Assembly (NCBI GenBank): GCA_007132465.1
Contig: SLOP01000044.1
Span: 1-38,172, forward strand
Direction: 5' to 3'
Source: Candidatus Izemoplasma sp.
Lineage (GTDB): Bacteria > Bacillota_I > Bacilli_A > Izemoplasmatales > Izemoplasmataceae
DNA length: 38,172 nt
Under the pieces are notes generated by a model. The model was not told the DNA's origin. It saw only the letters and a program-made list of their open reading frames with translations, and made no database searches. A program made the translations under genes and the position numbers. The first letter of the stretch is position 1; each line of letters starts with the position of its first letter. Shown piece by piece: positions 28,147 through 35,752 of the stretch.

Positions 28147-29571
28147 ATGAACGCAAACGTCATTGGGTTCACGATTTTACTCGTTGGCATCGGCTTGGTG
28201 TTAGGTAAATTAATCCGGATGAAGTTCCATGTGTTCTCGACGTTCTTTTTGCCGAGTTCGGTGCTCGGAGGGTTTTTGTTTCTCCTGCTAGGACCGAGCG
28301 TGCTCGGGCAACTGCTCACGCGTTTTGAGGCCACGGCGACCATGACGCATGGAATTTTCACAGAAGGCATCATCGAGGTGATGTCGTCGATGCCGGGCTT
28401 ATTAATCAGTGTAATCTTTGCGGCGCTCTTTCTGGGTAAGAAAATTCCCAACATCAAAGAAATTTGGATCACGGCCGGCCCGCAAGTGTCGTTTGGCCAA
28501 ACCGTCGCGTGGGGACAGTATGTGTTTGGACTGCTGGTGACCATGGTGCTGTTGACTCCGGTCTTTGGCGCCAACCCGATGAGTGGTGCCTTAATTGAGA
28601 TTGCCTTTGAAGGTGGGCATGGGACCGCGGCCGGATTGGAATCAACGTTTGTCGATCTCGGCTTTGCCGAAGGCGCCGACTTGGCGCTCGGACTCGCCAC
28701 GGTCGGTGTGGTGAGCGGTGTCGTAATCGGTGTTTTTCTCATCAACTGGGGTGTGCGCAAAGGCAAAACCAACTACTTGAAACGTCCCGAAGATTTTGAC
28801 GAGTCGCAACTTCGCGGCGTTGTTGACGCCGAAATGCGCGAATCCAGCGGCAGCATGACGGTCAGCCCGCAATCCATTGAGCCTTTGGCGTTACATCTGG
28901 GCATCATCGGCATCGCCGTGGTGCTCGGGTATGGCATGTTGGAACTGCTTGTGTGGATTGAATCGATGACGTGGGGTGCCAACGACGGCGTGCAGATATT
29001 CCGCTATGTACCGCTGTTCCCTCTGGCGATGATTGGTGGGGTCATTGTGCAGCTCTTTCTTGATAAATTCGACAAACACGCCCTTGTGGACCGCGAAACC
29101 ATCAAACGCCTGCAAGGCTTAGCGCTTGATTTTCTTGTGTTCAGCGCCATCGCCACGCTGTCGCTTCAAGTCATCGGTGCCAACATTGGCATCTTCCTCA
29201 CCTTGGCGCTCGTCGGCATTACGTGGAACGTGCTTGCGTTTATCTGGCTCGCTAGACGCATGATTCCCAAAAACTGGTTTGAACGTGGCATCGGCGATTT
29301 TGGCCAATCGATGGGCATGACCGCCGCCGGGCTGATGCTGATACGCATCGTTGATTCTAAGGGAGACACGCGCGCGCTTGAAGCCTTCGGGTATAAGCAG
29401 CTGCTTTTCGAACCCTTTGTCGGTGGCGGCATCATGACGGCGCTCAGCGTCCCTTTAATAGCCAACTTCGGCCCCCTTGCCATCTTCATCTTTGTGCTGG
29501 TGGTCATGCTCGGATGGATGACGCTCGGGCTTTTCTATTTTGGAAAAAAAGATGCTTCAGAAATCGCTTAA
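28147..29571 (+). CDS. Sodium/glutamate symporter family protein (GltS/ESS type)
   Basis: A 474-residue transporter with about 12 helices in two inverted halves. The first re-entrant region shows FEGGHGTAAGLESTF, matching the GGHGTA motif of GltS. The second shows DFGQSMGMTAAGLMLIR. The early segment VSFGQTVAWGQYVFGLL is also typical. E. coli GltS has about 401 residues; the additional length here lies mainly in the central cytoplasmic loop (RPEDFDESQLRG to SPQSIEPLA). It should take up glutamate or a related dicarboxylate with Na+. The frame opens at a TTG (28120), but ATG 28147 has GGAAGGTGG upstream. Transcribed alone. Confidence 0.85.
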   Translation: MNANVIGFTILLVGIGLVLGKLIRMKFHVFSTFFLPSSVLGGFLFLLLGPSVLGQLLTRFEATATMTHGIFTEGIIEVMSSMPGLLISVIFAALFLGKKIPNIKEIWITAGPQVSFGQTVAWGQYVFGLLVTMVLLTPVFGANPMSGALIEIAFEGGHGTAAGLESTFVDLGFAEGADLALGLATVGVVSGVVIGVFLINWGVRKGKTNYLKRPEDFDESQLRGVVDAEMRESSGSMTVSPQSIEPLALHLGIIGIAVVLGYGMLELLVWIESMTWGANDGVQIFRYVPLFPLAMIGGVIVQLFLDKFDKHALVDRETIKRLQGLALDFLVFSAIATLSLQVIGANIGIFLTLALVGITWNVLAFIWLARRMIPKNWFERGIGDFGQSMGMTAAGLMLIRIVDSKGDTRALEAFGYKQLLFEPFVGGGIMTALSVPLIANFGPLAIFIFVLVVMLGWMTLGLFYFGKKDASEIA

Positions 29572-29581
29572 CAACGCCTGG

Positions 29582-29612
29582 CGCGTGACGGATTAACCGT
29601 CGCGCGTTTTTT
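29582..29612 (+). terminator. Rho-independent terminator after the GltS-type gene
   Basis: A 10-bp stem (29582-29591/29597-29606, one T-G pair) with an ATTAA loop, then TTTTTT. Confidence 0.9.
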
Positions 29613-29623
29613 GGTCAAACCCC

Positions 29624-29652
29624 TTGACAAATGCTCATTCAGTGGGTAAAAT
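29624..29652 (+). promoter_or_regulatory. Heat-shock operon promoter
   Basis: Consensus TTGACA (29624-29629), 17 bp, TAAAAT (29647-29652). A TATAAT overlaps at 29652-29657 but is too far from the -35. Confidence 0.8.
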
Positions 29653-29661
29653 ATAATTGAG

Positions 29662-29688
29662 TTAGCACTCGTACGCAAAGAGTGCTAA
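29662..29688. promoter_or_regulatory. CIRCE operator (HrcA binding site)
   Basis: A perfect TTAGCACTC-N9-GAGTGCTAA inverted repeat placed at the expected transcription start. It predicts HrcA repression of hsp20-clpB; hrcA itself is not in this window. Confidence 0.97.
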
Positions 29689-29713
29689 CAAAATAACCTA
29701 GGAGGGATGTCTG

Positions 29714-30154
29714 ATGTTTAAACTGTCACCGTTTACCTCGAGTCCGACCACACGTGATGACTTCGTTGACTTCTATGACATTTTTGACGATTTCTTCAAG
29801 GCCCCTTTCCGCTCACTACGGCATGACACGTTCAAGATCGATGTGCGTGAGGAAGCGAACATGTACCTCATTGAAGCGGACATGCCTGGCGTCAAACGCG
29901 AAGACATCAAGGTTGCTTACGATGATCAAACCTTGACGATTTCGGTTGAACGTAAGGAAGAGACAGAGGCCAAAGAAGACAAAGAGCGAAACTATCTACA
30001 CCGTGAACGCACCCTCGTGTCCATGAAGCGAGGCATTCATTTGCCAAACGTTGATCCTAAGAAGATCAAGGCGAAGCTTGATGAAGGTGTGTTAAAAATC
30101 GTCGCGGAAAAAACAGACGGACAAGAAGTCGGTCACGTCATCAAGGTCGACTAA
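29714..30154 (+). CDS. hsp20: Small heat shock protein, Hsp20/alpha-crystallin family
   Basis: A 146-residue holdase chaperone. A variable N-terminus precedes the alpha-crystallin domain (about residues 38-135), which has FKIDVREEANMYLIEADMPGVKREDIKVAYDDQTLTISVER and the signature GVLKIVAEK. The domain ends with little extension beyond VIKVD, so the C-terminal I-x-I anchor is weak. It protects unfolded proteins in the cytoplasm and hands them to ClpB and DnaK. The ATG follows AGGAGGG. The CIRCE operator in the leader shows heat-shock control. Confidence 0.95.
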   Translation: MFKLSPFTSSPTTRDDFVDFYDIFDDFFKAPFRSLRHDTFKIDVREEANMYLIEADMPGVKREDIKVAYDDQTLTISVERKEETEAKEDKERNYLHRERTLVSMKRGIHLPNVDPKKIKAKLDEGVLKIVAEKTDGQEVGHVIKVD

Positions 30155-30158
30155 GACC

Positions 30159-30182
30159 AATCGGGGCGTCGCCCCGATTTTT
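30159..30182 (+). terminator. Intercistronic hairpin/partial terminator between hsp20 and clpB
   Basis: Stem AATCGGGGC/GCCCCGATT with a 3-nt loop, then TTTCA. No promoter lies before clpB, so this is probably a leaky terminator that lowers clpB relative to hsp20. Confidence 0.7.
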
Positions 30183-30202
30183 CATAGATAAGGAGCGTTC
30201 CC

Positions 30203-32773
30203 ATGGAAGAAAAAATGACCGAAAAAATGCGTGAAACCATGCGCGAAAGCCAAAACATCGCCACCCGATATGACCATCAATCGATCACACCAGAGCATTT
30301 GCATCTGGCGCTGTTGATGATCACCGATTCACTGGTTGTGAGGTTGCTTGAGCACATCGATGTCGATGTTGAGGCGCTCAAAAAAGACCTCAACCGCGAC
30401 CTTGAAAAATTGCCGAAAGTCAGCGGCGAGCAACTCTACATGTCACGGCAGGCAAACAAGGTGTTGTTGGAAGCGGAAGATCGGATGAAGAAGATGCAAG
30501 ACAGCTATGTAAGCGTTGAGCATCTTTATTTGTCGTTACTGAATCAAACCGGCTTGCCGTCAAGCACACTCTGTGAACGCCACGGCATCACCGAAGCCAA
30601 AATCCTCGACGCGCTGAAAACGATACGACATAATCGCAAGGTGGACAATCAAAGCCCAGAAACCCAATACGATGCCCTGGAAAAATACGGGCGTGATCTC
30701 GTTTCGCTTGCAAGAAAGGGGAACCTCGACCCGGTCATTGGACGTGATGAGGAAATCCGCCGTGTCATCCGTATCCTCTCTCGGCGTACCAAAAACAACC
30801 CGGTCTTAATCGGTGAACCAGGTGTCGGTAAAACCGCGATCGTCGAAGGGTTGGCGATGCGCATCGTCAACGGCGACGTGCCCGAGGGGTTAAAAGAGAA
30901 AACCATTTTCGCCCTCGACATGGGCGCGCTCGTGGCTGGCGCAAAATACCGCGGTGAGTTTGAAGAACGACTGAAGGCTGTCTTAAAAGAAGTCAGCGAT
31001 AGCGAGGGAGAGATCGTGCTATTTATCGATGAACTGCACCTCATTGTCGGCGCTGGCAAAACCGAAGGCGCCATGGACGCCGGCAACATCCTTAAACCGA
31101 TGCTCGCACGCGGCGAGTTACACTGCATTGGCGCGACGACCCTTGACGAGTATCGACAATACATTGAAAAAGACGCTGCCTTGGAACGCCGCTTCCAACA
31201 AGTCATGGTCGACCAACCAAGCGTCGAAGACACCATCTCCATCCTTCGAGGCATCAAAGAGAAGTTCGAAATTCATCATGGCGTGCGCATCAGTGACCAA
31301 GCCCTCATCGCCTGCGCCAAGTTGTCACATAAATACATTAGCGATCGTTTCTTACCCGATAAAGCCATCGATTTGATGGATGAAGCGGCAGCGATGATTC
31401 GCACCGAAATCGATTCGATGCCGGCTGAACTCGATACCTTATCGCGGCGATTGCTGCAGCTGGAAATCGAGAAAACGAGTCTAGCCAAGGAACACGACGA
31501 CGCCTCAAAAAAACGTTTGGCAGACCTAGAAACAGACATTCAAGACGTCAAAACAAAACACGACGACCTCAAGCTGCGCTGGGAGAAAGAAAAGGCTGGC
31601 CTCGGTGACATCAAAACCCTTAAGCAGACAATCGAAGCCATTAAGCGCGACATCGAGGACGCCAGCCGCAAGTACGACCTTGAACGCTTGGCAAAACTGC
31701 AACACGGCGATTTGCCGGAAGCCGAAAAAGCCCTGGAAAACGCGCGGGAAAACACCGTTGAAAAGACACTCATCAAAGAAGAAGTGACCGAGGATGAAAT
31801 TGCGAACATCATCGCCCGGTGGACGGGCATCCCGGTCGAAAGGCTTGTCGAAAGCGAACGCGAGAAACTGCTGAAACTCGAAGCCCATCTCCAACAACGC
31901 GTCATCGGCCAACACGTGGCGGTTAAAAGCGTCGCCGACGCTGTCTTGCGGGCGCGTGCCTTATTAAAAGATCCACACCGGCCGATAGGGTCGTTCATTT
32001 TCCTCGGACCGACAGGCGTCGGCAAAACCGAGCTTGCCAAAACGCTGGCGGCGTCGCTTTTTGACAGCGAAGATCAGATGGTGCGGATTGACATGAGCGA
32101 GTACCAAGAGCGCCACACCGTGGCGCGATTAATCGGTGCACCACCGGGATACGTCGGCTATGAAGAAGGTGGGCAGTTGACCGAAGCCGTGCGCCGCAAA
32201 CCTTATAGCGTTATTTTGTTCGACGAGATTGAGAAGGCCCATCCAGAGGTGTTTAACGTGCTTTTACAGGTGCTTGATGATGGCCGTTTAACGGATGCCA
32301 AAGGCCGCATGGTCAACTTTAAAAACACCGTGGTCATCATGACGTCGAATCTTGGTAGCGATGCCTTGCTTGAAGGCATCGATCAGGAGGGAACCATTCC
32401 TAAGGACGTAGAAAACGACGTGTTTAGCAAGATGAGAAAGCATTTCCGCCCGGAGTTCCTCAACCGCATCGACGACATCATCTTGTTCAAGCCGTTACAA
32501 AAAGACGACGTGCTCGCCATCATCGATTTACAAATCGCCGATCTCAATGCCACATTAAACGACGAGCGTCTGACGCTCACGTTTGACCAAGAAGCAAAGC
32601 AGTTTGTGTTGTCGCGAGCTTATGATGTGCAATACGGCGCTCGGCCGATTCGACGGTTCTTACAAAAAGCCGTTGAAACGACGCTCTCACGTAAAATCAT
32701 CGCTGGCGACATCAAGCCAGGTGACACGATTCACGTGGGTGTGAAAAACGACGCGTTGAGTTTCAAAACATAA
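30203..32773 (+). CDS. clpB: ATP-dependent disaggregase ClpB
   Basis: 856 residues, the usual ClpB length. The N-domain has two Clp_N repeats ([21 protein letters not shown]). NBD1 holds Walker [10 protein letters not shown] at about 204-212 and the [13 protein letters not shown] Walker B. A coiled-coil middle domain (about 405-525, [15 protein letters not shown] and following) marks it as ClpB rather than ClpA or ClpC. NBD2 has GPTGVGKTE at about 603-611, IRMSEY-like [30 protein letters not shown] and [18 protein letters not shown]. It threads aggregated proteins through the hexamer pore, working with DnaK. The ATG follows AAGGAG. It is co-transcribed with hsp20 under CIRCE. Confidence 0.98.
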   Translation: MEEKMTEKMRETMRESQNIATRYDHQSITPEHLHLALLMITDSLVVRLLEHIDVDVEALKKDLNRDLEKLPKVSGEQLYMSRQANKVLLEAEDRMKKMQDSYVSVEHLYLSLLNQTGLPSSTLCERHGITEAKILDALKTIRHNRKVDNQSPETQYDALEKYGRDLVSLARKGNLDPVIGRDEEIRRVIRILSRRTKNNPVLIGEPGVGKTAIVEGLAMRIVNGDVPEGLKEKTIFALDMGALVAGAKYRGEFEERLKAVLKEVSDSEGEIVLFIDELHLIVGAGKTEGAMDAGNILKPMLARGELHCIGATTLDEYRQYIEKDAALERRFQQVMVDQPSVEDTISILRGIKEKFEIHHGVRISDQALIACAKLSHKYISDRFLPDKAIDLMDEAAAMIRTEIDSMPAELDTLSRRLLQLEIEKTSLAKEHDDASKKRLADLETDIQDVKTKHDDLKLRWEKEKAGLGDIKTLKQTIEAIKRDIEDASRKYDLERLAKLQHGDLPEAEKALENARENTVEKTLIKEEVTEDEIANIIARWTGIPVERLVESEREKLLKLEAHLQQRVIGQHVAVKSVADAVLRARALLKDPHRPIGSFIFLGPTGVGKTELAKTLAASLFDSEDQMVRIDMSEYQERHTVARLIGAPPGYVGYEEGGQLTEAVRRKPYSVILFDEIEKAHPEVFNVLLQVLDDGRLTDAKGRMVNFKNTVVIMTSNLGSDALLEGIDQEGTIPKDVENDVFSKMRKHFRPEFLNRIDDIILFKPLQKDDVLAIIDLQIADLNATLNDERLTLTFDQEAKQFVLSRAYDVQYGARPIRRFLQKAVETTLSRKIIAGDIKPGDTIHVGVKNDALSFKT

Positions 32774-32800
32774 AAAGTGTTGGTTCGACAACACTTTTTT
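32773..32800 (+). terminator. Rho-independent terminator after clpB
   Basis: Stem AAAAGTGTTG/CAACACTTTT with a GTTCGA loop, then TTT. Confidence 0.88.
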
Positions 32801-32809
32801 TGTTATGAT
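32780..32809 (+). promoter_or_regulatory. Candidate promoter for the chromate transporter pair
   Basis: TTGGTT (32780-32785, in the clpB terminator), 18 bp, extended -10 TGT-TATGAT (32801-32809). Confidence 0.45.
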
Positions 32810-32834
32810 AGACATGGAAAGAGGGCATGGTAAC

Positions 32835-33386
32835 ATGTCGGCATGGAAGCTTTTTTTTATCTATCTAAAAGTCGGTGCGTTCACGTTTGGCGGGGGTTAT
32901 GCGATGATCCCCGTTTTTGAACGCGAACTGGTGATGAAACATCATGTCATCAAGCCCGAATCGTTTTACGACACATTGGTTATCTGTCAATCGCTTCCCG
33001 GCGCCATCGCCGTTAACTTCGCGGCGTTTACCGGGTATAAACTGCGTGGCTACACCGGCGCGTTTGCGAGCGTGCTCGGGGTCATCTTACCCTCGTTTGC
33101 GATGATTTTGCTGGTGGCGGTATTTTTGTTTCGCTTTGTGGAAGAACCCTTGTTCGAAGCGTTTTTCAAAGGCGTTCGGCTGAGCGTGGTTGCGCTGATG
33201 TTTTTGGCAGGGTGGAAGATGTTCAAACGTCACCGCTCAGGGTTTGGGCTGTTTATCATCGCCATCACGTTATCGATGTTGCTGGGTTTCTCAGCACACC
33301 CGATTATCGTCGTGGTGTTTGCTGGCGTGTTTGGTTACACGAGTTTGACGGTGAAGGCGGTGGTCAATCATGACGCTTCTCGTTAG
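32835..33386 (+). CDS. Chromate transporter family protein, first half (ChrA N-type)
   Basis: A 183-residue membrane protein with one CHR domain: FTFGGGYAMIPVFERELVMKH, QSLPGAIAVNFAAFTGYKLRG and two to three C-terminal helices. Single-domain CHR proteins work as pairs encoded by adjacent genes, equal to the two halves of full-length ChrA. ATG 32835 has GAGGG upstream; the frame opens at 32805 without an SD. The substrate may be chromate, sulphate or another oxyanion; resistance is not established. The next half overlaps by 17 bp. Confidence 0.88.
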   Translation: MSAWKLFFIYLKVGAFTFGGGYAMIPVFERELVMKHHVIKPESFYDTLVICQSLPGAIAVNFAAFTGYKLRGYTGAFASVLGVILPSFAMILLVAVFLFRFVEEPLFEAFFKGVRLSVVALMFLAGWKMFKRHRSGFGLFIIAITLSMLLGFSAHPIIVVVFAGVFGYTSLTVKAVVNHDASR

Positions 33387-33894
33387 CATTTTTCTGGCGT
33401 TTTTAACCATTGGTCTCGTGTCGTTTGGTGGTGGGTATGCGATGCTCCCGCTCTTTGAACGCATCGTCGTGCTCGATAACGCCTGGTTGTCCATGGAACG
33501 GTTCGTTGACATGATTGCTATCAGTCAGGTCACCCCGGGGCCTATCGCCATCAACAGCGCCACGTTCATCGGGTATCAGACCGTCGGCGTCCTCGGCGCC
33601 GCCGTGGCGACCCTCGGTGTCGTGCTGATTCCTGTGACCTTGGTGTTGTCGGTGGCGCATTTTGACCGATCGTTTCAACAATCTCGCATCGTCAGACGCG
33701 TGCTCGTTGGGCTTCGCCCGGCACTGGTTGGATTAATCATGGCGAGCGTCTTTTCCGTGGCCACAAGCGCCATAATCGATTGGAAAAGCGTGGTTATTCT
33801 CGGGGTGTTATTGCTGATGCTTGTGAGAGTTAAAGCGCATCCCATGGTGGTCATTGTGCTCTCAGGTCTGCTCGGGATGGTGGTTTACAGCTAA
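33370..33894 (+). CDS. Chromate transporter family protein, second half (ChrA C-type)
   Basis: A 174-residue partner with the matching CHR motif FGGGYAMLPLFERIVV and SQVTPGPIAINSATFIGYQTVG. The start lies inside the preceding gene (17-bp overlap) with GAAGGCGG upstream, so both subunits are made in fixed ratio. Five to six hydrophobic segments follow. The two halves are each complete, with their own starts. This is a natural short-chain pair, not a frameshifted long gene. Confidence 0.88.
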   Translation: MTLLVSIFLAFLTIGLVSFGGGYAMLPLFERIVVLDNAWLSMERFVDMIAISQVTPGPIAINSATFIGYQTVGVLGAAVATLGVVLIPVTLVLSVAHFDRSFQQSRIVRRVLVGLRPALVGLIMASVFSVATSAIIDWKSVVILGVLLLMLVRVKAHPMVVIVLSGLLGMVVYS

Positions 33895-33897
33895 AAA

Positions 33898-33919
33898 AAG
33901 AAACGCGGTGGCGTTTCTT
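33898..33919. terminator. Terminator between convergent chrA and GGDEF genes
   Basis: Stem AAGAAACGC/GCGTTTCTT with a 4-nt loop. The minus-strand read ends in TTTTTTTA and is strong; the plus-strand side has only a short T-rich tail. Confidence 0.75.
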
Positions 33920-33921
33920 CA

Positions 33922-35448
33922 TTAATCTCGGCGCTTTATCCACGCTTTAAACGAGTTTCGATAGGTTGGTGAAACGAGCGATTTCATCTCGTAAAGCTCA
34001 TCATCGGCGCGCCGCAGGGTCTCTTCTAAACTTTCGTTGTCTTGGCGCACGGCGTTTCCAATCGACACGCTGATGTGTTCTTCAAAGTCTTTTGACTCAC
34101 AGGCGGCTAGTATTTCACGTTGTATTTTTTTTACCGTCTTTGTGTCGGTAGCTAAACACAACAACAAAAACTCGTCGCCACCCATGCGAAACGGCAAGAC
34201 ATGCTCGCTTTCAAAGCGCTTGAGGATGTCGACATAGCGCCTGATTAACCGATCGCCGGCGGCGTGACCGAAGTAATCGTTATGTAGCTTTAGCCCATTT
34301 AGATCGCTGATAATCATGCCCGCGTTCGGGTATTTTTTTTCGTACGCTTTGCGGTTTTTCTCGAAGAAATTCCGGTTGTATATGCCGCTCATGTCGTCGT
34401 AGCGAATGTAGTAGTTCAGTCGGTCGACCAACTGCATCAACCGCGTTTCATCGTACATCAACACGAGGATGCCGGTTTGTTCAAACCCAGGAATTGAGAA
34501 GTTTTTAATGATGGTGTAAAGATAAGCCTTATCGATATAGGGGTCGTCTTTGATGTGGTCAAAGGTTTTGTAGAGCACGGCATGGGTGCGCAATGTGTCC
34601 AAAAAAGCATCGAGCTTCTCACGGGCTTCGCGGGGGACATCGAACTTGTCAATCAAGGCGTTGGAATACTCAATGACATGGCCATCTTTATCAGCGATGA
34701 TGTACATCTCGCGCATGGCATTGATTAACACATCTCGGCTTCCCGAGAGCAACCGAAAGCGAAAATCACGGGTGAACACGAGCCAGTACAAGAAAAACGC
34801 AAACAGCACGAAGGTGATGTATGTGGGACTAAAATAAACACGCGTGATGAAGACATGCCACACGTTCAGACCAAACCCGATGATAATGAGCGCCAAGATG
34901 CTGAAAAACGGCACGTAACCGTAGTGGGTCTTACGGGGTCGCTTAAAATGCCAAAGCAAAAATCCCATCGAAATGAGCACCAACCCATAGCCGATGGCCG
35001 TGTGCAGATAGAAAAACGGGCCGTAGGAAGTAAAGAAGACGTCTTCGACGCTACTGACTTCCGAGGGGATAATTGATAAATACCATCGATGCAACGGATT
35101 GGTCAACGCCATCGATAAATTGAGGAAGAAAAACCCAACCGCCACAATCCGCACCCTAGGCATCGGGTTATAGCCAAGAAAGTGGCGTATCGTTTCAAAC
35201 GAAAGGTAGACAAACAAAAACACCATCGGATAAATCAGAGCACTGGCGTAATACACCACCATCAGGCTGTTTGAGAAGTACGTGATGAACGTTAAAATCG
35301 AATACACGAACGTCGTGTTTATCAAGTAGCGCAAAAGCCGGTAACGTTTGTAACTCCGATACCGATGCAAAATAATCATGGGAATAAACGATACCAACAA
35401 GAAAACGCTGATGGTCATTTCTAGCAAGATGGTCATAAGTTCCTCCAT
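33922..35448 (-). CDS. Membrane-bound diguanylate cyclase: 7TM sensor, PAS-like, GGDEF
   Basis: About 508 residues. The first 235 form seven membrane helices of the histidine-kinase-N-terminal 7TM type, with the extracytoplasmic loop RWYLSIIPSEVSSVEDVFF. A PAS-like region follows (about 240-340, MYIIADKDGHVIEYSNAL). The GGDEF domain (about 355-490) has DDMSGIYNRNFFE, IISDLNGLKLHNDYFGHAAGDRLI and intact FRMGGDEF, so it should make c-di-GMP. The RxxD inhibitory site expected just before GGDEF is absent (ESEHVLPFR), suggesting no product inhibition there. Starts at 35448 (AAGGGG upstream) or 35436 (GGAGG upstream). Signal unknown. Confidence 0.9.
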   Translation of the reverse strand: MEELMTILLEMTISVFLLVSFIPMIILHRYRSYKRYRLLRYLINTTFVYSILTFITYFSNSLMVVYYASALIYPMVFLFVYLSFETIRHFLGYNPMPRVRIVAVGFFFLNLSMALTNPLHRWYLSIIPSEVSSVEDVFFTSYGPFFYLHTAIGYGLVLISMGFLLWHFKRPRKTHYGYVPFFSILALIIIGFGLNVWHVFITRVYFSPTYITFVLFAFFLYWLVFTRDFRFRLLSGSRDVLINAMREMYIIADKDGHVIEYSNALIDKFDVPREAREKLDAFLDTLRTHAVLYKTFDHIKDDPYIDKAYLYTIIKNFSIPGFEQTGILVLMYDETRLMQLVDRLNYYIRYDDMSGIYNRNFFEKNRKAYEKKYPNAGMIISDLNGLKLHNDYFGHAAGDRLIRRYVDILKRFESEHVLPFRMGGDEFLLLCLATDTKTVKKIQREILAACESKDFEEHISVSIGNAVRQDNESLEETLRRADDELYEMKSLVSPTYRNSFKAWIKRRD

Positions 35449-35467
35449 TGATGCCCCTTCATGGATA

Positions 35468-35476
35468 AGTATAGCA
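35468..35476 (-). promoter_or_regulatory. Extended -10 promoter for the diguanylate cyclase gene
   Basis: Minus strand TGC-TATACT (35476-35468). It leaves only a short leader, so no riboswitch fits in it. Confidence 0.5.
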
Positions 35477-35490
35477 TATAAGTCATGAGG

Positions 35491-35499
35491 TGATATTAT
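35491..35499 (+). promoter_or_regulatory. Extended -10 candidate for the orphan RNA
   Basis: TGA-TATTAT at 35491-35499 would start a plus-strand transcript near 35506, inside an otherwise gene-free stretch. Confidence 0.35.
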
Positions 35500-35505
35500 T
35501 AATTT

Positions 35506-35702
35506 TAATCGCTCCGCCTAAAATCATCAAGACAAGGGACTACACTGGATAACGTAGGCGATGTCGGTGTTGGCCTATACATCACGCACAGTGTCTTCCT
35601 CACTGCGTAGGCGCTGATGGTTTACCGACACCATCGCGCAGGCTGATCGGCGTCGTGGCCGCATTCATCGGTGGGCTAAAAAGCACGCCCGGCGTGCTTT
35701 TT
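35506..35702 (+). ncRNA. Unassigned structured RNA candidate, about 197 nt
   Basis: The 300 bp between the cyclase and trmFO hold no convincing ORF but end in an intrinsic terminator (GCACGC/GCGTGC, 35683-35697, then TTTTT) that serves no upstream plus-strand gene. The ends can pair, TCCGCC (35513-35518) with GGTGGG (35670-35675). Inside, TGTCGGT/ACCGACA (35562-35568/35624-35630), GCCTA/TAGGC (35573-35577/35608-35612) and AGTG/CACT give a nested arm. GATGGT/ACCATC is an alternative. CGTAGGCG occurs twice. Size and layout fit 6S-type or other large structured RNAs, but I recognise no family signature. Confidence 0.5.
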
Positions 35703-35715
35703 ATGAGGTTGGTTA

Positions 35716-35724
35716 TGCTATAAT
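35716..35724 (+). promoter_or_regulatory. Extended -10 promoter for trmFO-xer-rlmH
   Basis: TGC-TATAAT at 35716-35724, 28 bp before the GTG start, just after the RNA terminator. Confidence 0.65.
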
Positions 35725-35752
35725 GAACTTACCATCGAAGGGAGGAGACGCT

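Noticed and set aside
32835-33894. Frameshifted single ChrA gene
   Set aside because: Each half has its own start and a full CHR motif; adjacent short CHR genes are a known arrangement.
35461-35680. c-di-GMP riboswitch on the minus strand upstream of the cyclase
   Set aside because: The minus-strand promoter at about 35470 leaves almost no leader, and I could not find the GEMM consensus.
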